A stretch of 64,000 nucleotides of DNA from Mycolicibacterium flavescens (GCF_001722335.1 NZ_MIHA01000003.1:124001-188000); one strand, 5' to 3'; counted from the first letter of the stretch, positions 26,036 through 34,679 are shown. Notes: generated by a model from the letters alone, not told the origin. Numbers and translations: made by a program.

Positions 26036-26866
26036 ATGTCCGTGCCGGAGGTCCGTGCGCCGCGCCGCACGGCCCTGCGCGACTTCCTGAGGTCGCGTCG
26101 CACCCGGATCACCCCCGCCGAGGTGGGCCTGCCGCCCGGTGGCCGGCGCCGCACACCCGGCCTGCGCCGTGAAGAGGTCGCGATGCTGGCCGGGGTCGGG
26201 GTGTCCTGGTACACGTGGCTCGAGCAGGGCCGCGACATCTCGGTTTCGGTCGACGTGCTCGACGCGGTCAGCGCGGCGCTTCGCCTCGCGCCGGCCGAGC
26301 GCATGCACCTGCACCGGCTCGCCGGCATCGGTCCGCAACCGCTGTCACCGCTCGACGACGGACCGGTGCCCGCCGAACTGCAGGCGCTGGTAGCGGCGTG
26401 GGCGCCGCGGCCGGCGATGCTGCAGGACCGCCACTGGGATCTGCTGGCGATCAACTCCGGTACGCGAGAGGTGTTCGGCTACACCGATTCCGACCGCAAC
26501 TGCCTGGTCAGCTTTTTCACCAACGCCCGCTACCGCGCGATGTACGTGGAGTGGAGCGCGGCGGCTCCCGGCGTCGTCGCAGCCTTCCGCTCCGACGCGG
26601 GACGCTACCCCGACGATCGGGGCTTCGACGAGGTGGTCGACGAACTTCGTTCGCGCAGCCCCGAATTCGCGGAGTTGTGGGCGCTCAACGACGTCGGCCC
26701 GCACCTGCAGGCGGTCAAGGCGGTCCGCCACCCCGAGGCCGGCGAGCTCGTCTTCGACAAGACGACGCTGGGCGTCACCGATCACCCCGACTGGCACCTG
26801 GTGCTCTACAACCCGCGGCCCGGCACGCCGACACAGCAGCGGCTGACCGCGCTGCTGCCCGGCTAG
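26036..26866 (+). CDS. XRE-family regulator with MmyB-like ligand domain
   Basis: A 276-residue regulator. The N-terminus RTALRDFLRSRRTRITPAEV, then RRTPGLRREEVAMLAGVGVS and WYTWLEQGRD, is the helix-turn-helix typical of the MmyB-like group. The C-terminal two thirds (HWDLLAINSGTREVFGY, DPDWHLVLYNP-like DHPDWHLVLYNPRPGTPTQQ) form the PAS-like MmyB ligand-binding domain, reported to bind fatty acids in a relative. TACAGT lies exactly 6 bases before the ATG, suggesting a leaderless transcript. It is divergent from the broken permease/agmatinase cluster, which it may regulate, and overlaps the convergent phosphatase-family gene by 4 bases. Confidence 0.87.
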   Translation: MSVPEVRAPRRTALRDFLRSRRTRITPAEVGLPPGGRRRTPGLRREEVAMLAGVGVSWYTWLEQGRDISVSVDVLDAVSAALRLAPAERMHLHRLAGIGPQPLSPLDDGPVPAELQALVAAWAPRPAMLQDRHWDLLAINSGTREVFGYTDSDRNCLVSFFTNARYRAMYVEWSAAAPGVVAAFRSDAGRYPDDRGFDEVVDELRSRSPEFAELWALNDVGPHLQAVKAVRHPEAGELVFDKTTLGVTDHPDWHLVLYNPRPGTPTQQRLTALLPG

Positions 26867-27825
26867 GGATCGACCGGAATCGCCACGGTGGTCGCCAGCG
26901 CGCGGTGATCCGAGCCCCGCACTGCCACCGTGTACGCCGCGGTCGCGGTGCAGTTGCGCACGAGCACATGGTCGATGCCGACGACCGCCGGGCGCCAGGG
27001 CCGGCTGGGATAGCTGCGCGCCAGACCTCCGCCGGCCTGTTCGACGGCGTCGCGGTAACCCTCGTCGAGCAACCGCCGGAACGGCCGCATGTCGTAGGTG
27101 GCGTTGAGGTCACCGGCCACGATCACCGCCCCGGATCCGGCGTCGCGGGCCAGCGCTGCCATCGTCTGCGGCAGCTGTTCGATGTCACCGCTGAACCAGT
27201 GCAGCGGCTGCACCAGCGGCGCGGCCATGTGCACGCCGAGCACCGTCACCTCGTCGCGCACGCCGGCCACGCGGATCCGCGCGCTCAGCATCGGCATCTG
27301 GTAGCCGTTGATCGCGGCGGACGAGGTGATCGGATACCGGCTCCACACCCCGATACCCGCGGCCATCGGGCGCGGGTCGATCACCCGGTGCGGGAAACCG
27401 CGGTCCAGTCCGGCCGCCGACATCGCGGCGGCGGCCTCCGGCGTCATCTCCTGCACGACGAGCACATCTGCTGCGGCATCGGCTAATTCGGTGACCGCCC
27501 GGGCGTCGGCGCGGCCCATCCCGAGGTTCGCGGTGAGGACACGGACCGCGACCGTGGGCTCGGTCGGCTGCTCGGGTCCGAGGAACCGGGGTATCAGCAC
27601 CGCGAGCATCACGATGCACAGCAGCGCGGCGACGATGGTCGCCAGCCAGCGCCTGGCAACGGCGAACAGCACCATCGCCACCACCCCCGCGGGGGTCAGG
27701 TACGGTGCCGCCGCGGCGAGCACCAGCACGGCCTCGTGGCCGATCGGCAGGTAACGCGCGAGCAGACCGGCCAGCGCCACCAGGAATGCCAGCGCGCCCA
27801 GCGCCGTCGCCGCCATGCGAATCAT
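26863..27825 (-). CDS. Membrane-anchored endonuclease/exonuclease/phosphatase family protein
   Basis: A 320-residue protein with three N-terminal hydrophobic helices (about 1-85) and then an EEP domain. TANLGMG, VVQEMTPE (metal-binding Glu), VAGDLNATYD, GIDHVLV and the terminal GSDHRALATT (catalytic His) are all present. The catalytic domain probably faces outside the membrane, where family members hydrolyse phosphodiesters. A specific substrate cannot be given. It converges on the MmyB-like regulator. Confidence 0.85.
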   Translation of the reverse strand: MIRMAATALGALAFLVALAGLLARYLPIGHEAVLVLAAAAPYLTPAGVVAMVLFAVARRWLATIVAALLCIVMLAVLIPRFLGPEQPTEPTVAVRVLTANLGMGRADARAVTELADAAADVLVVQEMTPEAAAAMSAAGLDRGFPHRVIDPRPMAAGIGVWSRYPITSSAAINGYQMPMLSARIRVAGVRDEVTVLGVHMAAPLVQPLHWFSGDIEQLPQTMAALARDAGSGAVIVAGDLNATYDMRPFRRLLDEGYRDAVEQAGGGLARSYPSRPWRPAVVGIDHVLVRNCTATAAYTVAVRGSDHRALATTVAIPVDP

Positions 27826-27852
27826 GCTGTGGCGCCGTCGGTTCCGGGCGTG

Positions 27853-28863
27853 TCAGCCGAGGCGACGCAGGCGCGGCTCCAGATCACGCTGGAACAGTTC
27901 GAGGAACCGGCGCTGATCGTGGCCCGGCGCGTGGAACACCAGGTGGTTGAGTCCCCAGTCGACGTAATCCTTGACCTTCTCGACGGCCTCATCCGGGTCC
28001 GACGCGACGATCCAGCGCTTGGCCACCTGTTCGATCGGCAGCTCGTCGGCGGCCTTCTCCATCTCGATCGGGTCGTCGATCGAATGCTTCTGTTCGGCGG
28101 TCAGCGACAGCGGCGCCCAGAACCGGGTGTTCTCCAGCGCCAACTCGGGATCGGTGTCGTAGGAGATCTTGATCTCGATCATCCGGTCGATGTCGTCGGC
28201 ATCGCGGTCGGCGGCCTGCGCGCCCTCCCGCACGGCGGGGATGAGCTTGTCCTTGTAGAGCTCTTCGCCCTTACCGGAGGTGCAGATGAAACCGTCGCCG
28301 GCGCGGCCCGCGTACTTGGCCACCACCGGACCGCCCGCGGCGATGTACACCGGGATCCCGCCCTCGGGCACGTCGTAGATCGACGCCCCCCTGGTGTGGT
28401 AGTACTCGCCCTCGAAGTCGACGCGGTCACCGAGCCACAGCTCGCGCATCAGCTTGACCGATTCCCGCAGGCGCGCGAAGCGCTCCTTGAACTCCGGCCA
28501 GTCGCCCTCGAAGCCGGTGGCGATCTCGTTGAGGGCCTCACCGGTGCCCACGCCGAGGAAGATCCGATTCGGGTACAGGCAGCCCATCGTGGCGAACGCC
28601 TGCGCGATGACCGCCGGGTTGTACCGGAAGGTCGGGGTGAGCACCGACGTGCCGAGGATCAGGTTCTTGGTGCGTTCGCCGACGGCCGTCATCCATGCCA
28701 GCGAGAACGGGGCGTGGCCGCCCTCGTGCCGCCAGGGCTGGAAGTGGTCGCTGACGGTCGCGCTGTCCATGCCGTGCTCTTCGGCTGCCACGCCCAGTTC
28801 GACGAGTTCGCGCGGCGCGAACTGCTCGGCCGACGCCTTGTATCCAAGTCTTAGTTGTGCCAC
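27853..28863 (-). CDS. fgd: F420-dependent glucose-6-phosphate dehydrogenase
   Basis: A 336-residue protein that I recognise along its whole length as mycobacterial Fgd: [76 protein letters not shown] and the end [20 protein letters not shown]. It oxidises glucose-6-phosphate to 6-phosphogluconolactone and reduces coenzyme F420, supplying F420H2 to the many mycobacterial deazaflavin enzymes. The start is GTG 28863. It is divergent from a metallo-beta-lactamase-fold gene, the same arrangement as Rv0407/Rv0406c in M. tuberculosis. Confidence 0.97.
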   Translation of the reverse strand: MAQLRLGYKASAEQFAPRELVELGVAAEEHGMDSATVSDHFQPWRHEGGHAPFSLAWMTAVGERTKNLILGTSVLTPTFRYNPAVIAQAFATMGCLYPNRIFLGVGTGEALNEIATGFEGDWPEFKERFARLRESVKLMRELWLGDRVDFEGEYYHTRGASIYDVPEGGIPVYIAAGGPVVAKYAGRAGDGFICTSGKGEELYKDKLIPAVREGAQAADRDADDIDRMIEIKISYDTDPELALENTRFWAPLSLTAEQKHSIDDPIEMEKAADELPIEQVAKRWIVASDPDEAVEKVKDYVDWGLNHLVFHAPGHDQRRFLELFQRDLEPRLRRLG

Positions 28864-28897
28864 GCCTACTTTCTACTCTGCTGCCTACACTCGCGGC

Positions 28898-29632
28898 ATG
28901 GCAGTAGCCCTGAGCGCCGTCACCGACACTGTTCATTTCGCCACCACCGACCTGGTCAACTGGACGTTGGTCACCGACGGGCAGGGTGTGCTGCTGATCG
29001 ACGCGGGCTTCCCCGGCAGCCGCGACGACGTGCTCGAATCGCTGGGCTGGCTCGGGTTCGGCGCCGACGACGTGCGCGCAATCCTGTTGACCCACGCCCA
29101 CGTCGACCATTTCGGTTCGGCCATCTGGTTCGCCGAAACCCATGGCACACCGGTCTACTGTCACGCCGCCGAGGTCGGGCACGCCAGACGCGAATATCTC
29201 GAGCAGGTGTCCCCGGTGGACGTGGCCAAGCGGATCTGGCGGCCCAGCTTTCTCACGTGGACCATCGCGGTGAGCCGCAAAGGTGGTCTGGTCCGCGACG
29301 GGATTCCGTCGGCGCAGCCCTACACCGAGGAGGTGGCGGCCGGGTTGCCGGGCAGCCCGGCGGCAATCCCGACTCCAGGCCACACCGGCGGGCACTGCTC
29401 GTTTCTCGTCGACGGCGTCCTGGTCAGCGGCGACGCGTTGGTCACCGGGCATCCGGTGTCGCCGCGCATCGGCCCGCAGCTGCTGCCCGGCTTGTTCAAC
29501 CACGACGAGCAGGGTTGTGTGCGCAGTCTCGCCGCTCTCGGACTGCTCGACAGCGAGGTGCTGCTGCCCGGACACGGGCAGCTGTGGCGCGGGTCGATCC
29601 GCGAGGCGGCCGAGCGCGCCGCCGCCGGCTGA
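28898..29632 (+). CDS. Metallo-beta-lactamase-fold hydrolase
   Basis: A 244-residue MBL-fold protein with the metal-binding motif LTHAHVDHFGS (HxHxDH), PGHTGGHCSF, SGDALVTGHP and LLPGHGQ, so a full dinuclear site is expected. The fold serves many hydrolases (glyoxalase II, lactonases) and no substrate is evident. The pairing with fgd is conserved in mycobacteria, which hints at a role near sugar phosphate or F420 metabolism. TACACT lies exactly 6 bases before ATG 28898, so the transcript is probably leaderless. Confidence 0.9.
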   Translation: MAVALSAVTDTVHFATTDLVNWTLVTDGQGVLLIDAGFPGSRDDVLESLGWLGFGADDVRAILLTHAHVDHFGSAIWFAETHGTPVYCHAAEVGHARREYLEQVSPVDVAKRIWRPSFLTWTIAVSRKGGLVRDGIPSAQPYTEEVAAGLPGSPAAIPTPGHTGGHCSFLVDGVLVSGDALVTGHPVSPRIGPQLLPGLFNHDEQGCVRSLAALGLLDSEVLLPGHGQLWRGSIREAAERAAAG

Positions 29633-29727
29633 CACCCGAATTCCGGTTTCCGACGAACGATTTGGCCGCTGCCGTCGTCATTGACTGCAGAGCTGCGCCA
29701 CGACGGCGGCTCCGACAGATCCATCTT

Positions 29728-29748
29728 CTGGTTCACAAATTGAACCAG
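29728..29748. promoter_or_regulatory. HxlR-type operator A (perfect 8-bp inverted repeat)
   Basis: CTGGTTCA and TGAACCAG are exact reverse complements around CAAAT. The repeat lies 23 bases before the monooxygenase-like gene start at 29772. The same core GGTTCA-N5-TGAACC recurs before the HxlR regulator gene (31417-31437). Confidence 0.75.
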
Positions 29749-29771
29749 CTATTTCCGGCTGCGAGGCATCG

Positions 29772-30926
29772 ATGTCCTACCCCCACGCCACTGTGGCGCC
29801 CGCGCATGCGCCGCAGCACCTGTACGCGACCGCCAAGCGGATTGCCGACACGGCGGCCGGTCTGGCCGCCGATATCGACGCTCACCGCCGCCTGCCCGAC
29901 AAGGTGCTCACGGAACTGGCCGTCGCGAAACTGCTGCGCGCGGGGGCGCCGGTGGAGACCGACGGACTCGAACTCGATCCCGTGACCCTTCTGCGCTGCG
30001 CGGAGACGGTGGCCCGCGGGAACGCCTCGGCGGGTTGGTGCGTGTCGATCGCGGCCACCAGCAGCCTGATGCAGGCCTACCTGCCCGAGCGCAGCGGGAT
30101 GACGTACTTCGGCAACGGGGTGGGGGTCGCCGCGGGGGTCTGGGCGCCGCGCGGCCGGGCGCGCCGCGTCCCCGGCGGCGTCAAGGTCACCGGCCGTTGG
30201 CAGTTCTGCAGCGGAATCAGCCACTCGGACATGTTCTTCGGCGGCTGCGTCATCGGCGACAGCGCGGAGCACTCGGTGGTCGCGATCCCGGTGGCCGATC
30301 TGAACGTCCTCGACACGTGGCACACGTTGGGCCTGCGTGGCACCGGCAGTCACGACGCGGTGGCCGACGAGGTTTTCGTCCCCGACGACCGCGTGCTGTC
30401 GCTGGCCGACGGCCCGCGGATCGACCGTGCGCTGTACCGGTTCCCGATCTTCGGCTACTTCGCGAGCAGCATCGCCGCCGCGGCGCTGGGCAACGCGCGC
30501 GCCGCGGTCGACAACTTCGTCGACCTGGCCGCCGACAAGAAATCCGGGGGTTCGGCGCGCACACTCGCCGAGCGCCAGAGCGTGCAGGGCACGGTGGCCG
30601 CCGCCGAGGCGGCGCTGCGGGCGGCGCGTGCGCTCTACTACCACGCCATCGAAAAGTCCTGGAACGCAAGTCGAGTCGACACCCTGACCACCGACGATCG
30701 CCTACAGCTGCGGTTGGCGGCCAGCCACGCCGTGCGGACCTCGGCCGACGTGGTGCGCACCGTCTACGACCTGGCCGGCGGCAGCGCCGTCTACGACGAC
30801 GCGCCGTTGCAGCGCAATCTGCGCGACGCGTTCACCGCGTCCGCGCACTTCCAGGTGAGCAGTTCGTCATTCGAGTTGTCCGGCCGGCTCCTGGTACGCC
30901 AACCGACGAACGTCGTGACGTTGTAG
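29772..30926 (+). CDS. Acyl-CoA dehydrogenase-fold flavin monooxygenase (HsaA/HpaB-like)
   Basis: A 384-residue protein of the acyl-CoA dehydrogenase fold, in the branch of group D flavin monooxygenases. The features are helical domain AETVARGNASAGWCVSIAAT, beta domain KVTGRWQFCSGISHSDMFFG, WHTLGLRGTGSHDAVADEVF, and C-terminal VRTVYDLAGGSAVYDDAPLQ then RNLRDAFTAS. There is no catalytic Glu pattern of true dehydrogenases. Such enzymes hydroxylate phenols or oxidise heteroatoms with reduced flavin from a separate reductase, which is not encoded next to it. Operator A immediately upstream and the convergent HxlR gene downstream indicate control by that regulator. Confidence 0.83.
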   Translation: MSYPHATVAPAHAPQHLYATAKRIADTAAGLAADIDAHRRLPDKVLTELAVAKLLRAGAPVETDGLELDPVTLLRCAETVARGNASAGWCVSIAATSSLMQAYLPERSGMTYFGNGVGVAAGVWAPRGRARRVPGGVKVTGRWQFCSGISHSDMFFGGCVIGDSAEHSVVAIPVADLNVLDTWHTLGLRGTGSHDAVADEVFVPDDRVLSLADGPRIDRALYRFPIFGYFASSIAAAALGNARAAVDNFVDLAADKKSGGSARTLAERQSVQGTVAAAEAALRAARALYYHAIEKSWNASRVDTLTTDDRLQLRLAASHAVRTSADVVRTVYDLAGGSAVYDDAPLQRNLRDAFTASAHFQVSSSSFELSGRLLVRQPTNVVTL

Positions 30927-30927
30927 A

Positions 30928-31401
30928 TCAGGGCTGTTCGCCACCGAAGCCGGGCCCCGGCTCGGGTGTGACGGTGCGCGCGGTGAGCTCCTGATGGCAC
31001 TGGCTGCACAGCAGGAGACCCTCGGCGATCTGGCCGCATGCCTTGTGCCGCAGCACCACCGGCGGCCCCTGCGGCACGGGCAGGTGCTTGTCACCCCACT
31101 GCATCAGCGCGACGACCGCGGGAAACAGGTCGCGGCCCGAATCGGTCAGCCGGTACTCGAAGCGTTCGGGATCCTGCGTGTAGGGCACGCGGACCAGCAA
31201 GCCGTGTTCGACGAGGGAACGCAGGCGGGTCGCCAACGTGGGACGCGGGATGTCGAGGTTGCTCACGAGCTGGCCGAACCGGTGCACCCCCAGGAAGATT
31301 TCGCGGAGGATGACGAACGTCCACCGCTCGCCGACCAACGCGAGGGTGCGCTCGACGGATTCCACCTCGAAGCGGTGGGACAACTCTGCGGGCCCCGTCA
31401 T
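30928..31401 (-). CDS. HxlR-family transcriptional regulator
   Basis: A 157-residue MarR-like winged-helix regulator of the HxlR family: VERTLALVGERWTFVILREI, LVSNLDIPRPTLATRLRSLV (recognition helix), then PERFEYRLTDSGRDLFPAVV. The C-terminal extension carries CGQ...CSQCH cysteines, so a redox- or metal-responsive element is possible. AGGAGG precedes the ATG. A perfect inverted repeat with the same core as the one before the monooxygenase gene lies 16 bases upstream, implying autoregulation. Its gene ends convergently, 1 bp from the monooxygenase stop. Confidence 0.9.
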   Translation of the reverse strand: MTGPAELSHRFEVESVERTLALVGERWTFVILREIFLGVHRFGQLVSNLDIPRPTLATRLRSLVEHGLLVRVPYTQDPERFEYRLTDSGRDLFPAVVALMQWGDKHLPVPQGPPVVLRHKACGQIAEGLLLCSQCHQELTARTVTPEPGPGFGGEQP

Positions 31402-31416
31402 GACCTCCTCACCCTA

Positions 31417-31437
31417 TCGGTTCACATACTGAACCGA
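31417..31437. promoter_or_regulatory. HxlR-type operator B (perfect 8-bp inverted repeat)
   Basis: TCGGTTCA and TGAACCGA are exact reverse complements around CATAC, located between the MmyB-like regulator stop (31441) and the HxlR start (31401). It shares GGTTCA-N5-TGAACC with operator A. Confidence 0.75.
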
Positions 31438-31440
31438 CGG

Positions 31441-32319
31441 TCACGCGACGACACGATGCGCAGATTTCGGCGGGTCACCACCCGTGGCAAGCTCGGAACT
31501 GTCCTCGTCGTCGGCCTCGGCCAACCGCTCGAGCGCGGCGAACGACGACGTACCCGGCCGCGCGTGGAACACCACCACCGCCAGATCCCAGGCGGCGGCG
31601 ATGTGCAGCTTCTCGGAGAACACTTCGAGCGGTCCGACGACGGGGTGGCGCATCCGGATCGGGTTCTTCGGTGCCGGCTGCACCTCCGCACGCGACCACA
31701 GCTCACGGAAGTGTTCGCTGCTGTCCGTCAACTCGCGGATCAGCCGCCGCGGCCGCTCCGCGGTCATATCACCGCCGATCGAAAGACGTAGCTGCGCAAC
31801 GCAGTTCGCTGCCGCGCGATCCCAGTCGACGAACAACGCGCGGCTGCGCGGGTCGGTGAAGATCGCCCAGATGCGGTTCTCCCCGACCCGCAGGTTCGGC
31901 GACAGCCGCGGTGCGAGCCGATTGGCGGCCAGCACATCGGTGTACCTGTTCTGGATGATCGCAGGCACCGCGAGGCCGTCGATGAGCAGCCGGCTGCCCT
32001 CGGGTATGCACGAATTGCTCTCGTCCGCACGCAACCTCGTCGGGTTCGCCAACTCCAGCAGGTGGCGCGTCTCGAGTGGATCGAGACCGAGCGCTCGGGC
32101 CAGCGCCTCGCACACCGCCGGCGAGGGGGTGCGGACCCGCCCCTGCTCGAGACGGCTGTAGTACTCCACGCTGATGTTGGCCCTGGCGGCCACTTCTTCC
32201 CGTCGCAGGCCGGGAACACGGCGCGGCCCGACCCCCAACAGCCCGACCTCCTCGGGCCGCCGCCGGGCGCGCTGCTGACGAAGAAACTGTGCGAGCGGAC
32301 TCGCGTAATAGGAGGACAC
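31441..32319 (-). CDS. XRE-family regulator with MmyB-like ligand domain
   Basis: A 292-residue paralogue of the regulator at 26036: PLAQFLRQQRARRRPEEVGL, RVPGLRREEVAARANISVEY and YSRLEQGR make the helix-turn-helix, followed by an MmyB-like domain (NRYTDVLAANRLAPRLSPNL, IWAIFTDPRSRALFVDWD, DLAVVVFHARPGTSSFAALE). It starts with GTG at 32319, preceded by an AT-rich stretch (TTTAAATACTC) and no clear ribosome site. It lies upstream of the HxlR gene on the same strand, but the 39 bp gap contains an HxlR-type operator, so they are probably separately controlled. Confidence 0.87.
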   Translation of the reverse strand: MSSYYASPLAQFLRQQRARRRPEEVGLLGVGPRRVPGLRREEVAARANISVEYYSRLEQGRVRTPSPAVCEALARALGLDPLETRHLLELANPTRLRADESNSCIPEGSRLLIDGLAVPAIIQNRYTDVLAANRLAPRLSPNLRVGENRIWAIFTDPRSRALFVDWDRAAANCVAQLRLSIGGDMTAERPRRLIRELTDSSEHFRELWSRAEVQPAPKNPIRMRHPVVGPLEVFSEKLHIAAAWDLAVVVFHARPGTSSFAALERLAEADDEDSSELATGGDPPKSAHRVVA

Positions 32320-32360
32320 GAGTATTTAAACGTTTCAATGGCCGGGACGGTTCAACTTTC

Positions 32361-32777
32361 TTACTTGCGTCCGGGACCGCCGGGCGGCTGAGGGGTGCGC
32401 CAGGGCCGGATGCTCGCCCGGCACGCCCGGTCGTAGTCGCGCATCACCTGCGCGACGGCCCGGTCGTCGGCTTCTCCCGCGGCGGTTTCGGCAGGCATTC
32501 TCAGCACCGAGACGCTGTGGGCGACCGAGGCGTTCTCGGCGCGGCGGGCGGCGGCGGCCGCGCTCATGCTGAGCTCACGCAGCCACCGGCCGAACCGTTC
32601 GAGCCGGTGGGCAGCATCGTCGTCACCCGCGCGCTTCAGTTCCGCGACTGCGTCGTCGCAGTCGTCGGCGACCCTGTCGAACTCCTCGGCGATCAGCACC
32701 CACCCGGCGCTGGCGCGGGCAAGCGGACCCGGTCCGCGTCCGCGGGTGAGCTCGCCGACCACCTCGTTGTAGCTCAT
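32361..32777 (-). CDS. Small helical protein co-transcribed with an ECF sigma factor (1)
   Basis: A 138-residue protein I do not recognise. It is mostly alpha-helical: LARASAGWVLIAEEFDRVAD, DAAHRLERFGRWLRELSMSA and a long Ala-rich helix, then a Pro/Gly-rich tail (PPGGPGRK). The pattern resembles secreted ESX-type helical hairpins but lacks a clear WXG or PPE signature. Its start overlaps the stop of the next small gene by ATGA. A partner or effector of that protein is the likeliest role. Confidence 0.55.
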   Translation of the reverse strand: MSYNEVVGELTRGRGPGPLARASAGWVLIAEEFDRVADDCDDAVAELKRAGDDDAAHRLERFGRWLRELSMSAAAAARRAENASVAHSVSVLRMPAETAAGEADDRAVAQVMRDYDRACRASIRPWRTPQPPGGPGRK

Positions 32778-33016
32778 GGTTCACACCGTTCTTCCGGCCG
32801 CAATGCTTGCGCCATTCCGCGGATCTCGGCGGCACCCCGGTTGACCGACCGGGAGAACTCCTCGGCCATCCGGTTCAGGGACTTGGCCACCCGACGGGAT
32901 ATCTCATCGTCGCCTGCCGCGGAGACCTCGAGATCGGCGCGCTCGCGGGCCAGCAGCGCGTCGATCCGCTCTGCGATCACCTCGAGGTGTCGTACCACGC
33001 CCGCATCGCCGCTCAT
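32774..33016 (-). CDS. Small helical protein co-transcribed with an ECF sigma factor (2)
   Basis: An 80-residue, highly charged helical protein (VVRHLEVIAERIDALLARER, SRRVAKSLNRMAEEFSRSVN) with no cysteine/histidine zinc motif, so it is not a ZAS-type anti-sigma factor. It overlaps the sigma factor stop by ATGA upstream and the next gene by ATGA downstream. The tight coupling suggests it binds the sigma factor or the 138-residue protein. The family is unknown. Confidence 0.55.
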   Translation of the reverse strand: MSGDAGVVRHLEVIAERIDALLARERADLEVSAAGDDEISRRVAKSLNRMAEEFSRSVNRGAAEIRGMAQALRPEERCEP

Positions 33017-33615
33017 GCCCGTCGCTCCACGCCCGGGATGGCCGGTTGCCGGGCCGAGACGCAGCCTAACGGGCGGTGCTGCAACAGATCCCGCATCCGC
33101 AGGCGGGCCCGGTGCAGTCGGGATGCCACGGTGCCGACCGGGATGCCGAGGATCTCGGCGATCTCGACGTTGCGATAGTCCAGCACGTGCGCGTAGAAGA
33201 CCGTGAGCTTGAGATCGTCCGGCAGAGCCCTGACCGCGCCCGCGACATCACCGGCCAGCGACTCCAGTGCCCGCGCCTCGGCCGACCGGGATTCGGGCCG
33301 CACGGCCGCCGAATCCGATTGCGCGGTCTCCAACGAGGCGTCGCCGGCCAACCAGGTCGGCGGTCGCCGTTTCGCGCTTCGGTAGTTGTCGACGAAGACA
33401 TTGGTCATGATGCGGTGCAGCCAGGCGCGCATGTTGCCGCCCGCCTTGAAGGTCGGCAGCCCGACGTAGGCCTTCAGCAGGGTCTCCTGCACGAGGTCTT
33501 CGGCGTCGTTGCGGCATCCGGTCAGTCCGTAGGCGTTGGTGCGCAGGTAGTCGAAATGGGGCATGACGTCTCGGACGAATTGCACCTCTGCGTCGTCGCG
33601 GTGAGTCGGGTTCAT
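33013..33615 (-). CDS. ECF RNA polymerase sigma factor
   Basis: A 200-residue sigma-70 of the extracytoplasmic-function class. Region 2 is seen in GCRNDAEDLVQETLLKAYVG and NMRAWLHRIMTNVFVDNYRS, region 4 in YRNVEIAEILGIPVGTVASR followed by LHRARLRMRDLL. The sequence is nearest the SigH/RpoE-like type. The start MNPTHRDD at 33615 has GAGGAC upstream; a longer frame to 33741 has no support. No classical anti-sigma gene follows; two small helical proteins do. A 14-bp palindrome (33678-33691) lies in its promoter region. Confidence 0.88.
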   Translation of the reverse strand: MNPTHRDDAEVQFVRDVMPHFDYLRTNAYGLTGCRNDAEDLVQETLLKAYVGLPTFKAGGNMRAWLHRIMTNVFVDNYRSAKRRPPTWLAGDASLETAQSDSAAVRPESRSAEARALESLAGDVAGAVRALPDDLKLTVFYAHVLDYRNVEIAEILGIPVGTVASRLHRARLRMRDLLQHRPLGCVSARQPAIPGVERRA

Positions 33616-33677
33616 CGGAAGTCCTCGGTTCGGGCCGGTGGCGCGTTCGACGCCTGCTCGGATGAACACTCTCGAAA

Positions 33678-33691
33678 TGCAATATATTGCA
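33678..33691. promoter_or_regulatory. Palindrome TGCAATATATTGCA upstream of the sigma factor
   Basis: A perfect 14-bp palindrome in the 289 bp region between the sigma factor start (33615, minus) and the hypothetical gene at 33905 (plus). Its centre contains TATATT on both strands, which could serve as a -10. The half TGCAATATAT recurs at the GntR gene start (35353-35366), so it may be a GntR-type operator. Confidence 0.55.
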
Positions 33692-33904
33692 CGTTGCGCT
33701 GCGATGTCCGGGGCAGCAGGCAAGCGGGTTGTCCGGTCCATGGGGCGATCGTCGCCGTCCCGTCACCCGCCAACCAGGATCAATCAGTGCCTGGGACGCG
33801 GCGCAGGCTCACTGAACCCGGGCGGGCTGTGAATCAGCTCACACAGGTGAATCACCGGGCGGCCGAAGGCGTTTTCAGGGAGGCCACCGAGATCTGGAGA
33901 CACG

Positions 33905-34339
33905 ATGAACCACACCACCGGCGCCGCGCTTCCCGGCGTCGGAGCTCACCTTGCGGGCCGGCTGTTCGCCGGCCGGCTGGACCACCAACTCGCGGTCGGG
34001 GTCATACCCGGCTCCGGCACGGCACTCGCCGTCCACGCGGAACGCCTGCGGTCAGACCGTGAGCGTCATGCGATCGCACGGACCCTGCGCAGAGCGCTCG
34101 ACGAGGCCCGGGCCCGTCACGCCCCGGGACTGTCGGCGATCGGGGCTCACCGGCACAACGTCAGCGCTTCAGCCGACACCATCCACGCGGTCGCGCTGCG
34201 GTTGCACGCACCGCGACCGGTCCGCGCGATGGGCATGGCCCGGCTGCGCCGGATTCTGTCCGACCCTCAGGGGCCGATGTACCACGGCGGCACGGGCGAT
34301 CTCGACGGTCGGCTCAACGCAGCGCTCGCGGCACTGTGA
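33905..34339 (+). CDS. Hypothetical protein
   Basis: A 144-residue protein with no domain I recognise. It is rich in Ala, Arg and His: an N-terminal Gly/Ala segment (TTGAALPGVGAHLAGRLFAG), an Arg-rich helix RERHAIARTLRRALDEARAR, and PVRAMGMARLRRILSDPQGP. A GGAG site precedes ATG 33905, which supports this frame over an overlapping alternative starting at 33951. It is divergent from the sigma factor and convergent with the EthD gene. It may be a target of that sigma factor, but nothing in the sequence proves it. Confidence 0.55.
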   Translation: MNHTTGAALPGVGAHLAGRLFAGRLDHQLAVGVIPGSGTALAVHAERLRSDRERHAIARTLRRALDEARARHAPGLSAIGAHRHNVSASADTIHAVALRLHAPRPVRAMGMARLRRILSDPQGPMYHGGTGDLDGRLNAALAAL

Positions 34340-34358
34340 TGATGCGCGACCGGCACCG

Positions 34359-34679
34359 TCAGTGCGACGGCACCTCGACGTCTGACATCAGCACGCGCAC
34401 ACCGCCGGTGGACAACCGTGCCATCGCCTCGAAGAACGCGCTCGCTTCGGGAGTGGACACCGCATCGACCGCCGTGTCGTAATCGGGGTAGTACAGATCG
34501 ATCATCCGGTACGCCGGAGTCGGGCTGCCGTCCTCCTTCGGCCACACCTTCGACGCTTCCAGCCGCAGGTAGCCCGGGATATTGCGGGCGGCCTGCAGCT
34601 GTTCGTCGGGGTATGCCGCCTCGAACGCAGCGGGATCGGTCGGGTTGTCGTAGATGACGGTGACCTTCGTTTCGGACAT
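34359..34679 (-). CDS. EthD-family protein
   Basis: A 106-residue EthD-type dimeric alpha/beta protein: VTVIYDNPTDPAAFEAAYPD, then PGYLRLEASKVWP, YRMIDLYYPDYDTAVDAVST and the closing GGVRVLMSDVEV. EthD proteins assist P450-dependent ether degradation and related oxidations, but the biochemical role is unsettled. It lies 11 bp downstream of the GntR regulator on the same strand, so the two are probably one transcript and the regulator controls it. Confidence 0.8.
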   Translation of the reverse strand: MSETKVTVIYDNPTDPAAFEAAYPDEQLQAARNIPGYLRLEASKVWPKEDGSPTPAYRMIDLYYPDYDTAVDAVSTPEASAFFEAMARLSTGGVRVLMSDVEVPSH

